A stretch of 64,000 bases of DNA from Flammeovirgaceae bacterium UBA4465 (GTDB lineage: Bacteria; Bacteroidota; Bacteroidia; Cytophagales; Cyclobacteriaceae): positions 186,001 through 250,000 of the forward strand of contig CAJJBF010000001.1 of the NCBI GenBank assembly GCA_905182375.1, written 5' to 3'. The position numbers and the translations under genes are program-made. Below are positions 9,085-20,319 of this stretch, in pieces. The notes under the pieces were generated by a model that saw only the letters and a program-made list of their open reading frames with translations, made no database searches and was not told the DNA's origin. Each line of letters starts with the position of its first letter. Position 1 is the first letter of the stretch.

Positions 9085-9858
9085 TTAAACATCAATACTC
9101 CCTTCAAAAACTTTTATCGCCGTACCTGCCAAATAAATATCACTAAAACTTGTGGGTCCCTCTTTGACAAAGCTGACAAAGAGTTGACCACCTTGAGTCT
9201 CTATGGTAACCGGACTCTCCATTTCGAAGGCGGATGCGGCTACTATGGCGGAAGCAGTTACACCGGTTCCGCAAGAAAACGTTTCAGCCTCTACACCCCT
9301 TTCATAAGTTCTCACTTTCAATAATGGGTGATCAATTTCTACAAAATTTACATTAGTCCCTGCGGGGGCAAATTCCTTTGAGTACCTCACCTCGGCTCCA
9401 GCATGCCCAACATCTATTTTTTCCACATCAGCTACGAAAGTAACGTAATGAGGAGACCCATTATTAATGAAAAAATAATTCTCCCTTGATGACATCTCAT
9501 TGAGATCTTGTAAACTAAAATGAATCAACCCCTCTAGAAAAAAAGCATCGTGCACGCCATCGTAGGTACTGAAGGTTGTTTGATTCTTTATGATGCCTAA
9601 ATCTTTTGCGAACTGAACCGCACACCTACTGCCATTTCCACACAGGCTTTGACTACCATCCGCATTAAAATAAACCATTGCGAAATCAAGGCTGGAGTGA
9701 TTTTCAACTAAAATAAGCCCATCCGCACCTATACCGAACTTATTTTTTGTCAACCTCTGTATCAGATCAACGTTTCCCTTTGGAAAAAATTCCGTACGAT
9801 TATCAATAAGCACAAAATCGTTACCCGTCCCTTGATATTTTGTAAATGAAATTTTCAT
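9085..9858 (-). CDS. dapF: Diaminopimelate epimerase
   Basis: DapF converts LL- to meso-diaminopimelate, the last step before lysine and the cross-linking residue of Gram-negative peptidoglycan. The protein has 257 residues. The two catalytic cysteines sit in the expected motifs, CGNGSRC at 73-79 and SCGTGV around Cys196, and the N-terminal KYQGTGNDFVLID strand is typical. It lies between rplS, from which it is separated by an intrinsic terminator, and secA, 63 bases further on. Confidence 0.96.
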   Translation of the reverse strand: MKISFTKYQGTGNDFVLIDNRTEFFPKGNVDLIQRLTKNKFGIGADGLILVENHSSLDFAMVYFNADGSQSLCGNGSRCAVQFAKDLGIIKNQTTFSTYDGVHDAFFLEGLIHFSLQDLNEMSSRENYFFINNGSPHYVTFVADVEKIDVGHAGAEVRYSKEFAPAGTNVNFVEIDHPLLKVRTYERGVEAETFSCGTGVTASAIVAASAFEMESPVTIETQGGQLFVSFVKEGPTSFSDIYLAGTAIKVFEGSIDV

Positions 9859-9870
9859 ATTTTCCTAAAT

Positions 9871-9904
9871 AAAAAAAGCCAACTTAAAAGTCGACTTTTT
9901 TTTT
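9871..9904 (-). terminator. Intrinsic terminator downstream of rplS
   Basis: On the minus strand an A-rich arm ending GTCGACTT can pair with AAGTTGGC followed by a run of seven T, giving a stem with two G-U pairs and a very short loop. It sits 20 bases after the rplS stop and just before dapF. The matching A-run and T-run on the other side make it potentially bidirectional. Confidence 0.6.
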
Positions 9905-9924
9905 ATCAGTGGAAAGAAAGCGAT

Positions 9925-10278
9925 TTAAATTTTATCCTTTATTCTAGCTGCCTTACCTTTTAGATCTCGTAAATAATAAAGTTTCGCTCGTCTTACTTTG
10001 CCCTTTCTCAAAACCTCTATCTTGTCGACATTTGGTGATCCAGATGGAAAAATTCTTTCTACTGCAATGCCATTTGATATTTTTCTTACCGTGAAGGTCT
10101 CGCCACTACTGTTGCGGTTCTTAATTTGTAGCACAACTCCTTGGAACTGCTGGATTCTCTCCTTGCTCCCTTCCTTGATTTTATAATGCACATTGATCGT
10201 ATCTCCAGAGCCAAAAAGACTCGAATCTTCTTTTTTTGGACTGTTTTGTGCTTCTACAAATTTTATTAAATCACTCAT
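9925..10278 (-). CDS. rplS: 50S ribosomal protein L19
   Basis: This 117-residue protein matches bacterial L19 along its length: [47 protein letters not shown] and the basic tail [20 protein letters not shown]19 lies at the interface of the 30S and 50S subunits. In many bacteria rplS is in an operon with rpsP-rimM-trmD, but here it stands alone with a terminator behind it and a TATATTTG element in front. Confidence 0.97.
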   Translation of the reverse strand: MSDLIKFVEAQNSPKKEDSSLFGSGDTINVHYKIKEGSKERIQQFQGVVLQIKNRNSSGETFTVRKISNGIAVERIFPSGSPNVDKIEVLRKGKVRRAKLYYLRDLKGKAARIKDKI

Positions 10279-10317
10279 AATCTTACGCTTTTACGTGAGT
10301 TTCCTCTTAACGGAGGG

Positions 10318-10325
10318 CAAATATA
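10318..10325 (-). promoter_or_regulatory. Possible -7 promoter element of rplS
   Basis: The minus strand reads TATATTTG, fitting the Bacteroidota -7 consensus TAnnTTTG, 39 bases before the rplS start codon. I found no convincing -33 TTG at the usual spacing, so the call is weak. Confidence 0.35.
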
Positions 10326-10414
10326 AAAAGAATTATAATCTCCTCCTTAAGTTGAGAACAATTAAACTAAAATATTTTCATTAAAGTCACTGCCCGTTCC
10401 TGAAAAATCTAAGT

Positions 10415-10452
10415 CCCTTTGATTCCCTTATTGCGCTAAAGTAATCAAAGGG
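10415..10452 (-). terminator. Hairpin downstream of dnaK
   Basis: There is a perfect 10-base inverted repeat: CCCTTTGATT at 10415-10424 and AATCAAAGGG at 10443-10452, with an 18-base loop. It begins 12 bases after the dnaK stop on the minus strand. There is only a weak T-rich stretch beyond it, so it may be a terminator or an mRNA 3' end stabiliser. Confidence 0.45.
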
Positions 10453-10464
10453 TTCTCGTTCAGC

Positions 10465-12384
10465 CTATTTCTTGTCGTCTACTTCTTCATATTCTACGTC
10501 ACTGACATCTGGTTCAGCCTTACCTTCCTCTTCTGGCGCCTCCTGTCCAGTTGCGCCTCCTGCTGCTTCAGCACTGGCTTGAGCTGCATAAATCTCCTGA
10601 GAAGCACTTTCCCATACTTTATTGAGGGCTTCCATAGCCACGTCTATGGCTGCCAGATCTCCACTCGCATGGGCTTCTTTCAATTTGGCCAAAGCTTCGT
10701 CAATGGGCTTTTTGTTCTCTTCGGAAATCTTGTCTCCGTAGTCTGCCAACTGTTTTTCAGTTTGGAAAATAAGTGCATCTGCAGCATTAATTTTCTCAAC
10801 TTTTTCCTTCTCTAATTTATCAGATTCAGCATTGGCCTCGGCCTCTTGCTTCATTTTCTCTATATCCTCATCACTGAGTCCCGATGACGCCTCGATTCTG
10901 ATTTTTTGCTCTTTTCCCGTTCCTTTATCTTTGGCTGATACATTTAGAATGCCATTGGCATCAATGTCAAAAGTCACTTCTATTTGAGGAACTCCACGAG
11001 GTGCAGGTGGAATGCCGTCCAAATGGAATTTACCAATCGTTCGGTTATCTTTGGCCATAGGACGCTCTCCTTGCAATACATGAATCTCCACCGAAGGCTG
11101 ACTGTCTGCTGCCGTAGAAAATACTTCCGATTTTTTGCTTGGAATCGTAGTGTTTGATTCTATCAATTTGGTCATGACATCACCCATCGTGGCTATTCCC
11201 AAAGAAAGTGGCGTGACATCAAGTAATAATACATCTTTTACTTCTCCTGTCAATACTCCTCCTTGAATAGCCGCTCCAATAGCTACCACTTCATCTGGAT
11301 TGACCCCTTTAGAAGGCTTTTTACCAAAAAATTTCTCGACTTCTTCTTGAATTTTAGGTATTCTGGTAGATCCGCCTACTAGTATCACCTCATCTATGTC
11401 AGTGGTCGACATATTGGCATCTTTCAAAGCCTTCTTCACAGGGTCCATAGATCTACGGACCAAACTACCCGCCAATTGCTCAAAAACTGCTCTGGATAAA
11501 GTTCTCACCAAGTGCTTAGGAATCCCATCCACAGGCATGATGTAGGGTAAATTGATCTCTGTACTACTCGAGCTTGATAATTCTATCTTTGCTTTCTCCG
11601 CGGCTTCTTTGAGACGTTGAAGCGCCATCGGATCTTTTCTTAGATCTATATTTTCATCTTTAATAAATTCTTCTGCCAACCAATCGATAATAACGGCATC
11701 AAAATCATCTCCTCCCAAATGAACGTCTCCATTGGTAGATTTTACCTCGAAAACACCTTCACCCAATTCTAATATGGAAATATCGAATGTCCCTCCTCCT
11801 AAATCATACACCGCGATCTTCATGTCGGCATTCTTTTTATCTAAGCCATAGGCCAATGCCGCCGCCGTAGGCTCATTGATGATTCTCTTGACATCCAATC
11901 CTGCAATCTGTCCCGCTTCTTTTGTAGCCTGACGTTCAGCATCATTGAAGTAAGCAGGAACCGTGACCACCGCTTCAGTGACTTCAGTTCCTAAAAAATC
12001 TTCTGCCGTTGATTTCATCTTTTGAAGAATCATCGCTGATAATTCTTGTGGAGTATAATTTCGATCTCCTATTTTTATTCTTACTACATCATTGGTACCA
12101 GACTCAAGCTCATACGAAATATGTCTCATTTCGTTCTTCACGTCAGAAAAACGTTTTCCCATGAATCGTTTAACAGAGCTAATGGTGTGTTGCGGATTGG
12201 TGATCGCCTGTCTTTTGGCAGGATCTCCCACTTTACGTTCTCCATTACCTCCATCGAGGAATGCTAAAATTGATGGTGTCGTTCTTCTACCTTCGCTGTT
12301 TTGTATCACAACCGGTTCGTTTCCTTCCATCACGGCCACGCAAGAGTTCGTGGTGCCCAGGTCGATGCCTATAATTTTGCCCAT
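10465..12384 (-). CDS. dnaK: Chaperone protein DnaK (Hsp70)
   Basis: This is the ATP-dependent Hsp70 chaperone, 639 residues. The nucleotide-binding domain shows the phosphate-1 loop [12 protein letters not shown] (residues 7-18), [38 protein letters not shown] and VGGSTRIP. The interdomain linker [14 protein letters not shown] and substrate-binding domain follow, and the chain ends with an acidic tail, [13 protein letters not shown]. It stands alone, without grpE or dnaJ beside it. About 250 bases separate it from the divergent prfC and hold an inverted repeat that could be regulatory. Confidence 0.98.
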   Translation of the reverse strand: MGKIIGIDLGTTNSCVAVMEGNEPVVIQNSEGRRTTPSILAFLDGGNGERKVGDPAKRQAITNPQHTISSVKRFMGKRFSDVKNEMRHISYELESGTNDVVRIKIGDRNYTPQELSAMILQKMKSTAEDFLGTEVTEAVVTVPAYFNDAERQATKEAGQIAGLDVKRIINEPTAAALAYGLDKKNADMKIAVYDLGGGTFDISILELGEGVFEVKSTNGDVHLGGDDFDAVIIDWLAEEFIKDENIDLRKDPMALQRLKEAAEKAKIELSSSSSTEINLPYIMPVDGIPKHLVRTLSRAVFEQLAGSLVRRSMDPVKKALKDANMSTTDIDEVILVGGSTRIPKIQEEVEKFFGKKPSKGVNPDEVVAIGAAIQGGVLTGEVKDVLLLDVTPLSLGIATMGDVMTKLIESNTTIPSKKSEVFSTAADSQPSVEIHVLQGERPMAKDNRTIGKFHLDGIPPAPRGVPQIEVTFDIDANGILNVSAKDKGTGKEQKIRIEASSGLSDEDIEKMKQEAEANAESDKLEKEKVEKINAADALIFQTEKQLADYGDKISEENKKPIDEALAKLKEAHASGDLAAIDVAMEALNKVWESASQEIYAAQASAEAAGGATGQEAPEEEGKAEPDVSDVEYEEVDDKK

Positions 12385-12455
12385 TTCTGTTTAATTTGTA
12401 TTAACATTTTTTATTCTATATTTTAAATAACAATGCTTGTGCCAAAAGCTTTTTA

Positions 12456-12470
12456 CTGACACAATGTCAG
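12456..12470. promoter_or_regulatory. Inverted repeat CTGACA-N3-TGTCAG upstream of dnaK
   Basis: A perfect 6-base inverted repeat with a 3-base spacer lies 72-86 bases before the dnaK start, in the 248-base divergent region between dnaK and prfC. Its symmetry and place suggest a binding site for a dimeric regulator. It does not match the CIRCE element, and no regulator gene is adjacent. The rest of this intergenic region is A/T-rich, with a TAATTTTG (12614-12621) 12 bases before the prfC start. Confidence 0.35.
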
Positions 12471-12632
12471 CGATTCTTATGAAATGAAAATTAAGATCAA
12501 GACAAGGACTGTTTGCTTTTAATTATTTTAGTCTTCGATATGTCAGATTAATGTATTTTGTTTATTGACAAACAGATCACAGGATAAAAAGGAAAGGTTA
12601 AGCTAATTATCATTAATTTTGCGGTTCAATTG

Positions 12633-14219
12633 ATGTACATGGCTCTAGCTGAAGAAATAAAAAAAAGAAAAACATTTGGTATTATCGCCCACCCTGATGC
12701 GGGTAAAACCACCTTAACTGAAAAGTTATTGCTCTTTGGCGGGGCCATACAAACAGCAGGGGCTGTTAAATCCAACAAGATAGATATGGCTACGCGTTCC
12801 GATTGGATGGCCATAGAAAAACAAAGAGGTATATCTGTCGCAACCTCGGTGATGGGTTTTGATTACAAAGGTTTAAAAATTAATATTTTAGACACGCCGG
12901 GTCACGAAGATTTTGCAGAAGATACCTACCGTACTTTGACCGCAGTAGACAGTGTTATCATGGTCATTGACTGTGTCAAAGGGGTAGAAAAACAGACCAG
13001 AAAACTCATGGAAGTTTGTCGCATGCGCAAGACTCCCGTCCTTTGCTTCATCAATAAGCTAGATAGAGAAGGTCGTGATCCATTTGACCTGATTGACGAA
13101 ATTGAAGAGGAGCTAAAAATAAATGTACAACCCCTTACTTGGCCTATCGGTATGGGCAAAACACTCAGAGGGGTCTATAATCTTTACGAAAAAAATATTA
13201 ACCTTTTCGAACCTAGAAAAAACAAACGAGTGGATGATGTGGTGAATATCAAGGATGTTAATGATCCTGAGTTAGAAACGTACCTACCTCCTTCTGCTTT
13301 ATCCCAGCTCCGAGAAGACATCGAATTAATAGACGGCGTATACGACCCTTTTGATCAAGAGGCTTACCTCTCTGGGGATTTAGCTCCTGTTTTTTTTGGC
13401 AGTGCCGTGTCAAACTTTGGGATAAGGGAATTGCTTGATTGCTTTACGGAAATTGCTCCAAACCCAAAACCAAGAGATACCGAAAGCCGAATGATCCCTC
13501 CAATAGACCCCAAATTCTCAGGATTTATATTTAAAATTCATGCAAATATGGATCCTAGACATCGAAATAGAATTGCTTTTATCAGGATCTGTTCGGGAAA
13601 ATTCCAACGGGGCAATAACTATTATCATGTAAGAAATGATAAAAAATATCGCTTTTCAAATGCTACGGCCTTTATGGCACAACAAAAAGAAACCATAGAT
13701 GAGGCCTTCCCGGGAGACATCATTGGCTTGTATGATACAGGAAATCTTAAAATAGGTGATACCCTCAATGAAGGTGAAAAAACCTTATATAAGGGAATTC
13801 CAAGTTTCTCCCCTGAACTATTCAAAGAGGTCATCAATCTGGACGCAATGAAATCCAAACAACTTGAAAAGGGATTGACACAGCTCATGGATGAAGGTGT
13901 GGCCCAACTATTTACCTATGAAATGGGTACTAGAAAAGTGGTGGGTACGGTCGGTGCACTGCAATTTGAAGTACTCCAATATCGATTACTGAATGAATAC
14001 AATGCAAAAGTAAGTTTTTCCCCTATCAATATTTATAAAGCTTGTTGGATCGACGCCTCGGATAAAAATATATTAGAGGTCTTTGTCAAAGATAAATACC
14101 GGCATATTGCGAAAGACAAGGAAGATAAACTTGTCTTTATGGCAGAATCTAAATCATGGTTACAGATGGTAGAAGATAATTTTCCAGATATTCAATTTCA
14201 TTCCATAAGTGAATTTTAA
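12633..14219 (+). CDS. prfC: Peptide chain release factor 3
   Basis: RF3 is a translational GTPase that recycles RF1/RF2 from the ribosome after peptide release. G-domain motifs are present: [10 protein letters not shown] (G1), GISVATSVM (switch I), DTPGHEDF (G3) and NKLDR (G4). The RF3-specific downstream domains follow, for example [15 protein letters not shown] near the C-terminus, for about 528 residues. ATG 12633 or ATG 12639 is the start; the open frame also has a TTG at 12630. It lies 6 bases upstream of an RluA-type pseudouridine synthase gene, so translation and rRNA or tRNA modification genes are linked here. Confidence 0.95.
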   Translation: MYMALAEEIKKRKTFGIIAHPDAGKTTLTEKLLLFGGAIQTAGAVKSNKIDMATRSDWMAIEKQRGISVATSVMGFDYKGLKINILDTPGHEDFAEDTYRTLTAVDSVIMVIDCVKGVEKQTRKLMEVCRMRKTPVLCFINKLDREGRDPFDLIDEIEEELKINVQPLTWPIGMGKTLRGVYNLYEKNINLFEPRKNKRVDDVVNIKDVNDPELETYLPPSALSQLREDIELIDGVYDPFDQEAYLSGDLAPVFFGSAVSNFGIRELLDCFTEIAPNPKPRDTESRMIPPIDPKFSGFIFKIHANMDPRHRNRIAFIRICSGKFQRGNNYYHVRNDKKYRFSNATAFMAQQKETIDEAFPGDIIGLYDTGNLKIGDTLNEGEKTLYKGIPSFSPELFKEVINLDAMKSKQLEKGLTQLMDEGVAQLFTYEMGTRKVVGTVGALQFEVLQYRLLNEYNAKVSFSPINIYKACWIDASDKNILEVFVKDKYRHIAKDKEDKLVFMAESKSWLQMVEDNFPDIQFHSISEF

Positions 14220-14225
14220 AATAAA

Positions 14226-14918
14226 TTGATCGATCCAAAAATAATATATGAAGACAACCATTTATTGGTTGTTAACAAGCCCATTGGCTGGTTAGTACAG
14301 GGTGACAAAACAGGTGATGCTACTTTAACTAACTGGGGTAAAAACTATATTAAAAAAAAATACAATAAGCCCGGAGATGTATTTCTCAATCCGGCACATC
14401 GCTTGGATCGACCGGTCAGTGGAGTGGTCATTTTCGCGAGAACCTCCAAGGCCTTGACCCGACTCACGGCCCTTTTCAGAGATCAACTCATACAGAAAAC
14501 CTATGTGGCCGTCGTGAAGGCTAGACCGCAAGAGTTGAATGGTGCCTTGACCCACTGGTTGGTGAAAGATGAAACTAAGAACATTACTAAAGCCTTTAAT
14601 AAGGATAAGGGCAGTGGTAAAAAGTCAATACTAAACTATCGTACTTTGATGTACGACAGCGGACATTCTTTACTGTTAGTAAAACCAAAAACAGGTAGAC
14701 CCCATCAAATTCGAGTCCAATTGGCAAAAATGTTTTGCCCAATACAAGGAGATTTAAAATACGGTTATGCCACACCTAATCCTGATAAAAGTATTTGCCT
14801 ACATGCATTCAAAATTGAATTCATTCATCCAATAAAAAAAGAAAAAATTTCCCTTCGGGCGACACCCAAGGGAGTCTATTGGAAACCCTATTTAAACACA
14901 ATCAATGAATTGGATTAA
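14226..14918 (+). CDS. RluA-family pseudouridine synthase
   Basis: This enzyme isomerises uridine to pseudouridine in rRNA or tRNA. It has 230 residues and the signature HRLDRPVSGVV with catalytic Asp61, followed by KTYVAVV and GRPHQIRVQLA. There is no N-terminal S4 domain, so it resembles the short RluA/RluC-like forms of Bacteroidota; the target site is not predictable. No ATG is available before the conserved IIYEDNHLLVVNKP segment, so the TTG at 14226 is the start. It follows prfC after 6 bases and overlaps the next gene by 14. Confidence 0.9.
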   Translation: MIDPKIIYEDNHLLVVNKPIGWLVQGDKTGDATLTNWGKNYIKKKYNKPGDVFLNPAHRLDRPVSGVVIFARTSKALTRLTALFRDQLIQKTYVAVVKARPQELNGALTHWLVKDETKNITKAFNKDKGSGKKSILNYRTLMYDSGHSLLLVKPKTGRPHQIRVQLAKMFCPIQGDLKYGYATPNPDKSICLHAFKIEFIHPIKKEKISLRATPKGVYWKPYLNTINELD

Positions 14919-15231
14919 TAAATTAAAAGAAAAATGGAAGGTCAAGAGCTCTGGTCAATTCGCTATGATTCTCATTGTGTTCGCTTTGACGGGATCCACT
15001 GTCCTACTGATTAAAAAACCCATTGTTGATTATTTTACAATAGATGGAGAAAAAAGTACGATGTTTACTATAATTTACCTCATTTGTATTCTACCCATAT
15101 ACAACAGCATTTTACTTTTTTATGGCTCGCTCCTGGGCCAATTTGATTTTTTTTGGAGCTATGAAAAAAAAATGATCAATCGATTCAGGCAAAAGAAAAC
15201 AAAGAATGAAAAAAAATTAAAAGACAACTGA
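14905..15231 (+). CDS. DUF6787-like small membrane protein
   Basis: This 108-residue protein starts MNWINKLKEKWKVKS, has transmembrane segments around 20-38 and 54-76, and a strongly basic C-terminal tail. The N-terminal WKV...QFAMILIVFALTGS pattern and the two-helix layout resemble the DUF6787 family found across Bacteroidota, of unknown function. It overlaps the pseudouridine synthase gene by 14 bases and is the last intact gene of this plus-strand group before the decayed region. Confidence 0.7.
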   Translation: MNWINKLKEKWKVKSSGQFAMILIVFALTGSTVLLIKKPIVDYFTIDGEKSTMFTIIYLICILPIYNSILLFYGSLLGQFDFFWSYEKKMINRFRQKKTKNEKKLKDN

Positions 15232-15348
15232 TTTCGATCCTGTATCTATCCTGCCTTTTATCAAAATCCATGAATAAATATATTTTTATTTTAATTGGCC
15301 TTTTTGAAAAGGCTGAGATCATTGAAGTAAGCTTTAGTCCTCTTTTAT

Positions 15349-17195
15349 ATGAAAAATAGTTTATTTAAATATTTTTCTCTTTGGGGTGCATTTATACGTT
15401 ATTTTATTTTTTACTGAACTATTTTTATTCTTTACATCGAATGCGCTTTTTCTGAGGCTAACATTGAAACATTATTGCTAAGCTATTTATACCGATTGAA
15501 GCCAGATCTTTCTTTTTCAGGCTATATGATATTGATCCCCTCGCTTATACTAGCTCTATCTCCTGCCATTGGCCCAAAAGTATCGGCACGTATACTTTTG
15601 GGATCTATCAATCTCATCCTTGCCACAATTTCTATTGTTGAACACATAGACTTGGAAGTTTATTCTTACTGGTGAGAGAAATTCGATGCCATGCATTTAA
15701 GGTACCTAAATGATCTCAAACAAATTACCCATACCATTACTTCTAAAACATTGGTTTGTCCTCTACTGTTCAGTCTATTATTATTATTTTATTATTATTT
15801 TAAAATTACTACTTGGTTGGTAGGCCGATTTTCATTGAATTTTAAAATAGATACTATTGGCAAAAGTCCTTACTTTTTTTACTTTGATCACATTGTCTCT
15901 CATCCCCATCAGAGGTGGATTAGGTATCCCGATCAATATAGGTGCTTTTTACTTTGATGCTGATAATATGGCGGTCAATCATAACGCAGTAAATACGCCC
16001 TAGAATTTTGTTCATTCCATGAAAAAAGCATCAAAAATTGATGCCCATTATGACTTAATACCGGATTCTGTTGTGGCAGACCTCCTCAGTAAAATTAACG
16101 GTACTCCTGCGAATGGAACCCCCCTTATCTTTCACTCATCAATACACCTCAACCCAATATCCTACTTATCATACTCGAAAGTTTTACCGCCAAAGGAGTA
16201 GAAGCATTGGAAGGGGCCAAATCCGTTACCCCACAACTTCATAAACTCAGTAAAGAGAGTAATTTATTCTCGCAATTCTATGCCTCAAGACATCGTTCAA
16301 ACAGAGGAATCGGTAGCCTCTTCAGTAGTTATCCTGGATTACCTTAGAATGCCATTATTAAGAACCCTTTCAAGGCTGAAAAGTTACCTCCACTGATAAA
16401 ATCAATGAAAGGGTAGGATTACCAAACTGCGTTTTACTACGGAGGCGAAATTGGTTTTGCCAACTTTAGGGCTTAATTCAGTCAATGATAAGCAGATAAA
16501 ATTGTAAGCAAACTTGACTTTGATTTTTCAAGTAACAATACCTAGTGGGGGATTCATAATGATGTTGTCTTCGATACTCTATTTAATGATCTCAATAAGG
16601 AAGAGACACCTTTTTCTATACCCTATTCAACTTAAGCAGCCATGAATCCTTTGACATTCCCGTCGAACCAGTATTCGGCTCTGATAATAATGAGAATTGC
16701 TTTAAAAGCGCCCTATATTATACGGATGCCTGTCTTGGAGAATTCATTGAACAGGTTAAAAAAACTACATGGTGAGACCAGACGTTAATCGTGATAATGG
16801 ATGATCACAGTACCTCTCAAATTAACAATACATCCAATCGCCAAAAGGAAGCCTTTCATATCCCCGTTTTGTGGCTGGGGGGAGCACTTGCTGTGACTGT
16901 TAATGTAATCTCAAGTATCAGCTACCAATTAGACTTAGCATCGGCCTTAATGGCCCAATTGAATATCAACCACCCTGAAGATGTATACGGTACACATATG
17001 CTATCCACATATTATCAGCTGCGGGCATATTATAGCTATGGAGATGATTTTGGACTCGTGCCTGATTCAATATCACAATTCTACAATGGCGAACTTAATG
17101 CCTACAGAAATCAGTATCCTTCAGATAACCACAAGATTACGGCAGAGCAATTTGTTAGTTTATTTCAAATGATTTTCTCTCGAAGTAAAGGATAA
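15349..17195 (+). pseudogene. Decayed LTA synthase / sulfatase-family phosphoglycerol transferase
   Basis: Pieces of one membrane sulfatase-like protein can be followed through three reading frames. First come hydrophobic N-terminal segments from ATG 15349. These are followed by RGGLGIPINIGAFYF near 15910, then PNILLIILESFTAKGVEAL near 16150, VTPQLHKLSKES and YYGGEIGFANF. Last are SALYYTDACLGEFIEQVKK near 16710 and TLIVIMDDHS near 16780. In-frame stops include TGA 15415, TGA 15673, TAG 16001 and TAG 16345 plus at least four more, with frameshifts near 15890, 16125 and 16610. Intact relatives have 5 membrane helices and a phosphatase-like periplasmic domain. The gene cannot make a functional product. 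The short open frames inside it should not be called as genes. Confidence 0.88.
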
Positions 17196-17230
17196 AAATA
17201 TCCTTATTCAGGATTTCAGTAGGACTGTTT

Positions 17231-17277
17231 AAGAGATGAGAAAGCTCCATCAGTACGATGGAGCTTTCTCATCTCTT
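17231..17277. terminator. 21-bp perfect hairpin between the pseudogene and atpC
   Basis: The arm at 17231-17251 (begins AAGAGATGAG) is exactly complementary to 17257-17277, with a 5-base AGTAC loop. It ends 2 bases from the atpC stop codon, which is read on the minus strand. Position suggests termination or 3'-end protection of atpDC mRNA, and possibly also closing transcription from the left. There is no T-run on either side, so it is not a textbook rho-independent terminator. Confidence 0.6.
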
Positions 17278-17279
17278 CC

Positions 17280-17537
17280 TTATTCAGTGATTTTTTCGGC
17301 TAAAACCGTCACTTTATTGTTCAATACTTCCACAACTCCACCATCCACTTCCATCTGAACTTCCTCTGACTTATTGTTGAGGATTTTAACAAAGACAATA
17401 TTTCCTTTACCCAACGTCGAAACTAAAGCCGCATGATTATTCAAAATCTGAAAAGATCCATCAGTCCCTGGAAAGATAGCACTTATGGCCTCTCCTTCAA
17501 ATACCTTTTTGTCCGGAGTTACAATTTCAATAAACAT
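17280..17537 (-). CDS. atpC: ATP synthase epsilon subunit, short form
   Basis: This is the F1 epsilon subunit, 85 residues. It starts MFIEIVTPDKKVFEGEA and includes FPGTDGSFQILNNHAAL, the conserved N-terminal beta-sandwich that contacts gamma and the c-ring. The C-terminal two-helix inhibitory domain of longer epsilons (about 135 residues) is absent, as is usual in Bacteroidota. It follows atpD after 3 bases. Confidence 0.93.
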   Translation of the reverse strand: MFIEIVTPDKKVFEGEAISAIFPGTDGSFQILNNHAALVSTLGKGNIVFVKILNNKSEEVQMEVDGGVVEVLNNKVTVLAEKITE

Positions 17538-17540
17538 ATC

Positions 17541-19351
<1,811 letters not shown>

Positions 19352-20308
19352 ATGAAATCATCTAAAAGACAATTTATCAAGCAAATCTCACTGGGCCTTC
19401 TAAGTACCCAAATACCCTTTCTATCAGATGCGAAAAGCATCCCCTTTGAACATCTAGGGAAAAAACTTAAACTTTCCTTGGCACAATGGTCCCTCCACAA
19501 CGCTTTTGAATCGGGGACTTTAGATCCTATTTTATTTTCCGAAATCTCTAAAAAAGAGTTTGGTATCCCTGCCGTAGAATACGTAAATAGTTTTTATAAA
19601 GATAAAGGCAATGACGAAAGTTTTTGGATCAATATGAAAGAAAGATCGGATGCGCTCACCGTTCAGAATTTACTGATAATGGTCGATGACGAAGGTGATT
19701 TGGGAGGCGAGGATAATCAACTCAGACAAAAAGCCGTTGAAGATCATTATAAATGGATCCATGCGGCTAAAATCATGGGGTGTCATTCGATACGGGTTAA
19801 CGCCTTCGGAGCTACAGATCCCTCGATTTTTAAAGCCTCTTTGATCGACGGGCTAAGTCAGCTTGCAAACTACGCAGCTAAAGAAGAGATTCATATTTTA
19901 ATTGAAAACCACGGGCTGTTCAGTTCAAATGCCCAACTCATCAGCTCTATCATCAAAGAGATCAATCTACCTAACCTAGGTACTTTACCCGATTTTGGAA
20001 ACTGGTGCCTGAGCGCTCAATGGGGAAGTACTCAAGATGGTTCTTGCCTTGAAATGTATGACCCCTACCGAGGTGTTGAAACCCTACTGCCCTATGCTAA
20101 AGGGGTAAGTGCCAAAGCTTATAACTTTCATGCCAATGGGGTGCATCGTAATTTTGATTACGAAAAAATGCTCCTTTTAGTTAAAGCCCAGAATTTTAAT
20201 GGTCACATTGGCATCGAATATGAAGGGACAGAACTTAGTGAGGCCGATGGTATTAGGGCCACTAAAAAACATTTAGAAGACGTTTGGAAAAAAATATGGA
20301 TGGGTTAA
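19352..20308 (+). CDS. Sugar phosphate isomerase/epimerase-like TIM-barrel protein, exported
   Basis: This 318-residue protein belongs to the xylose-isomerase-like TIM-barrel superfamily (AP endonuclease family 2 fold). Segments LSLAQWSLHNAF, ILIENHGLFSSN, NLGTLPDFGNWC and GHIGIEYEGTELSE supply the strand-end acidic and His residues used for metal binding. The N-terminus, MKSSKRQFIKQISLGLL, resembles a Tat signal with KR in place of RR, so it may be exported folded with its metal. Substrate is unknown; relatives handle hydroxypyruvate, tagatose or inositol derivatives. It stands alone between divergent atpD and a convergent gene. Confidence 0.75.
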   Translation: MKSSKRQFIKQISLGLLSTQIPFLSDAKSIPFEHLGKKLKLSLAQWSLHNAFESGTLDPILFSEISKKEFGIPAVEYVNSFYKDKGNDESFWINMKERSDALTVQNLLIMVDDEGDLGGEDNQLRQKAVEDHYKWIHAAKIMGCHSIRVNAFGATDPSIFKASLIDGLSQLANYAAKEEIHILIENHGLFSSNAQLISSIIKEINLPNLGTLPDFGNWCLSAQWGSTQDGSCLEMYDPYRGVETLLPYAKGVSAKAYNFHANGVHRNFDYEKMLLLVKAQNFNGHIGIEYEGTELSEADGIRATKKHLEDVWKKIWMG

Positions 20309-20319
20309 CACATCTCATT

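Noticed and set aside
9058..9324. 88-codon plus-strand frame opposite the end of dapF
   Set aside because: It lies antisense to well-conserved DapF catalytic sequence and has no recognisable features.
15298..15313. GCCTTTT/AAAAGGC inverted repeat upstream of the pseudogene as a terminator
   Set aside because: The loop would be only 2 bases and no T-run follows, so it is not a convincing hairpin.
15475..17195. Separate small membrane or hypothetical genes at 15475, 15691, 16019 and 16791
   Set aside because: All are open fragments of the single decayed LTA-synthase-like gene, in the right order and frames.
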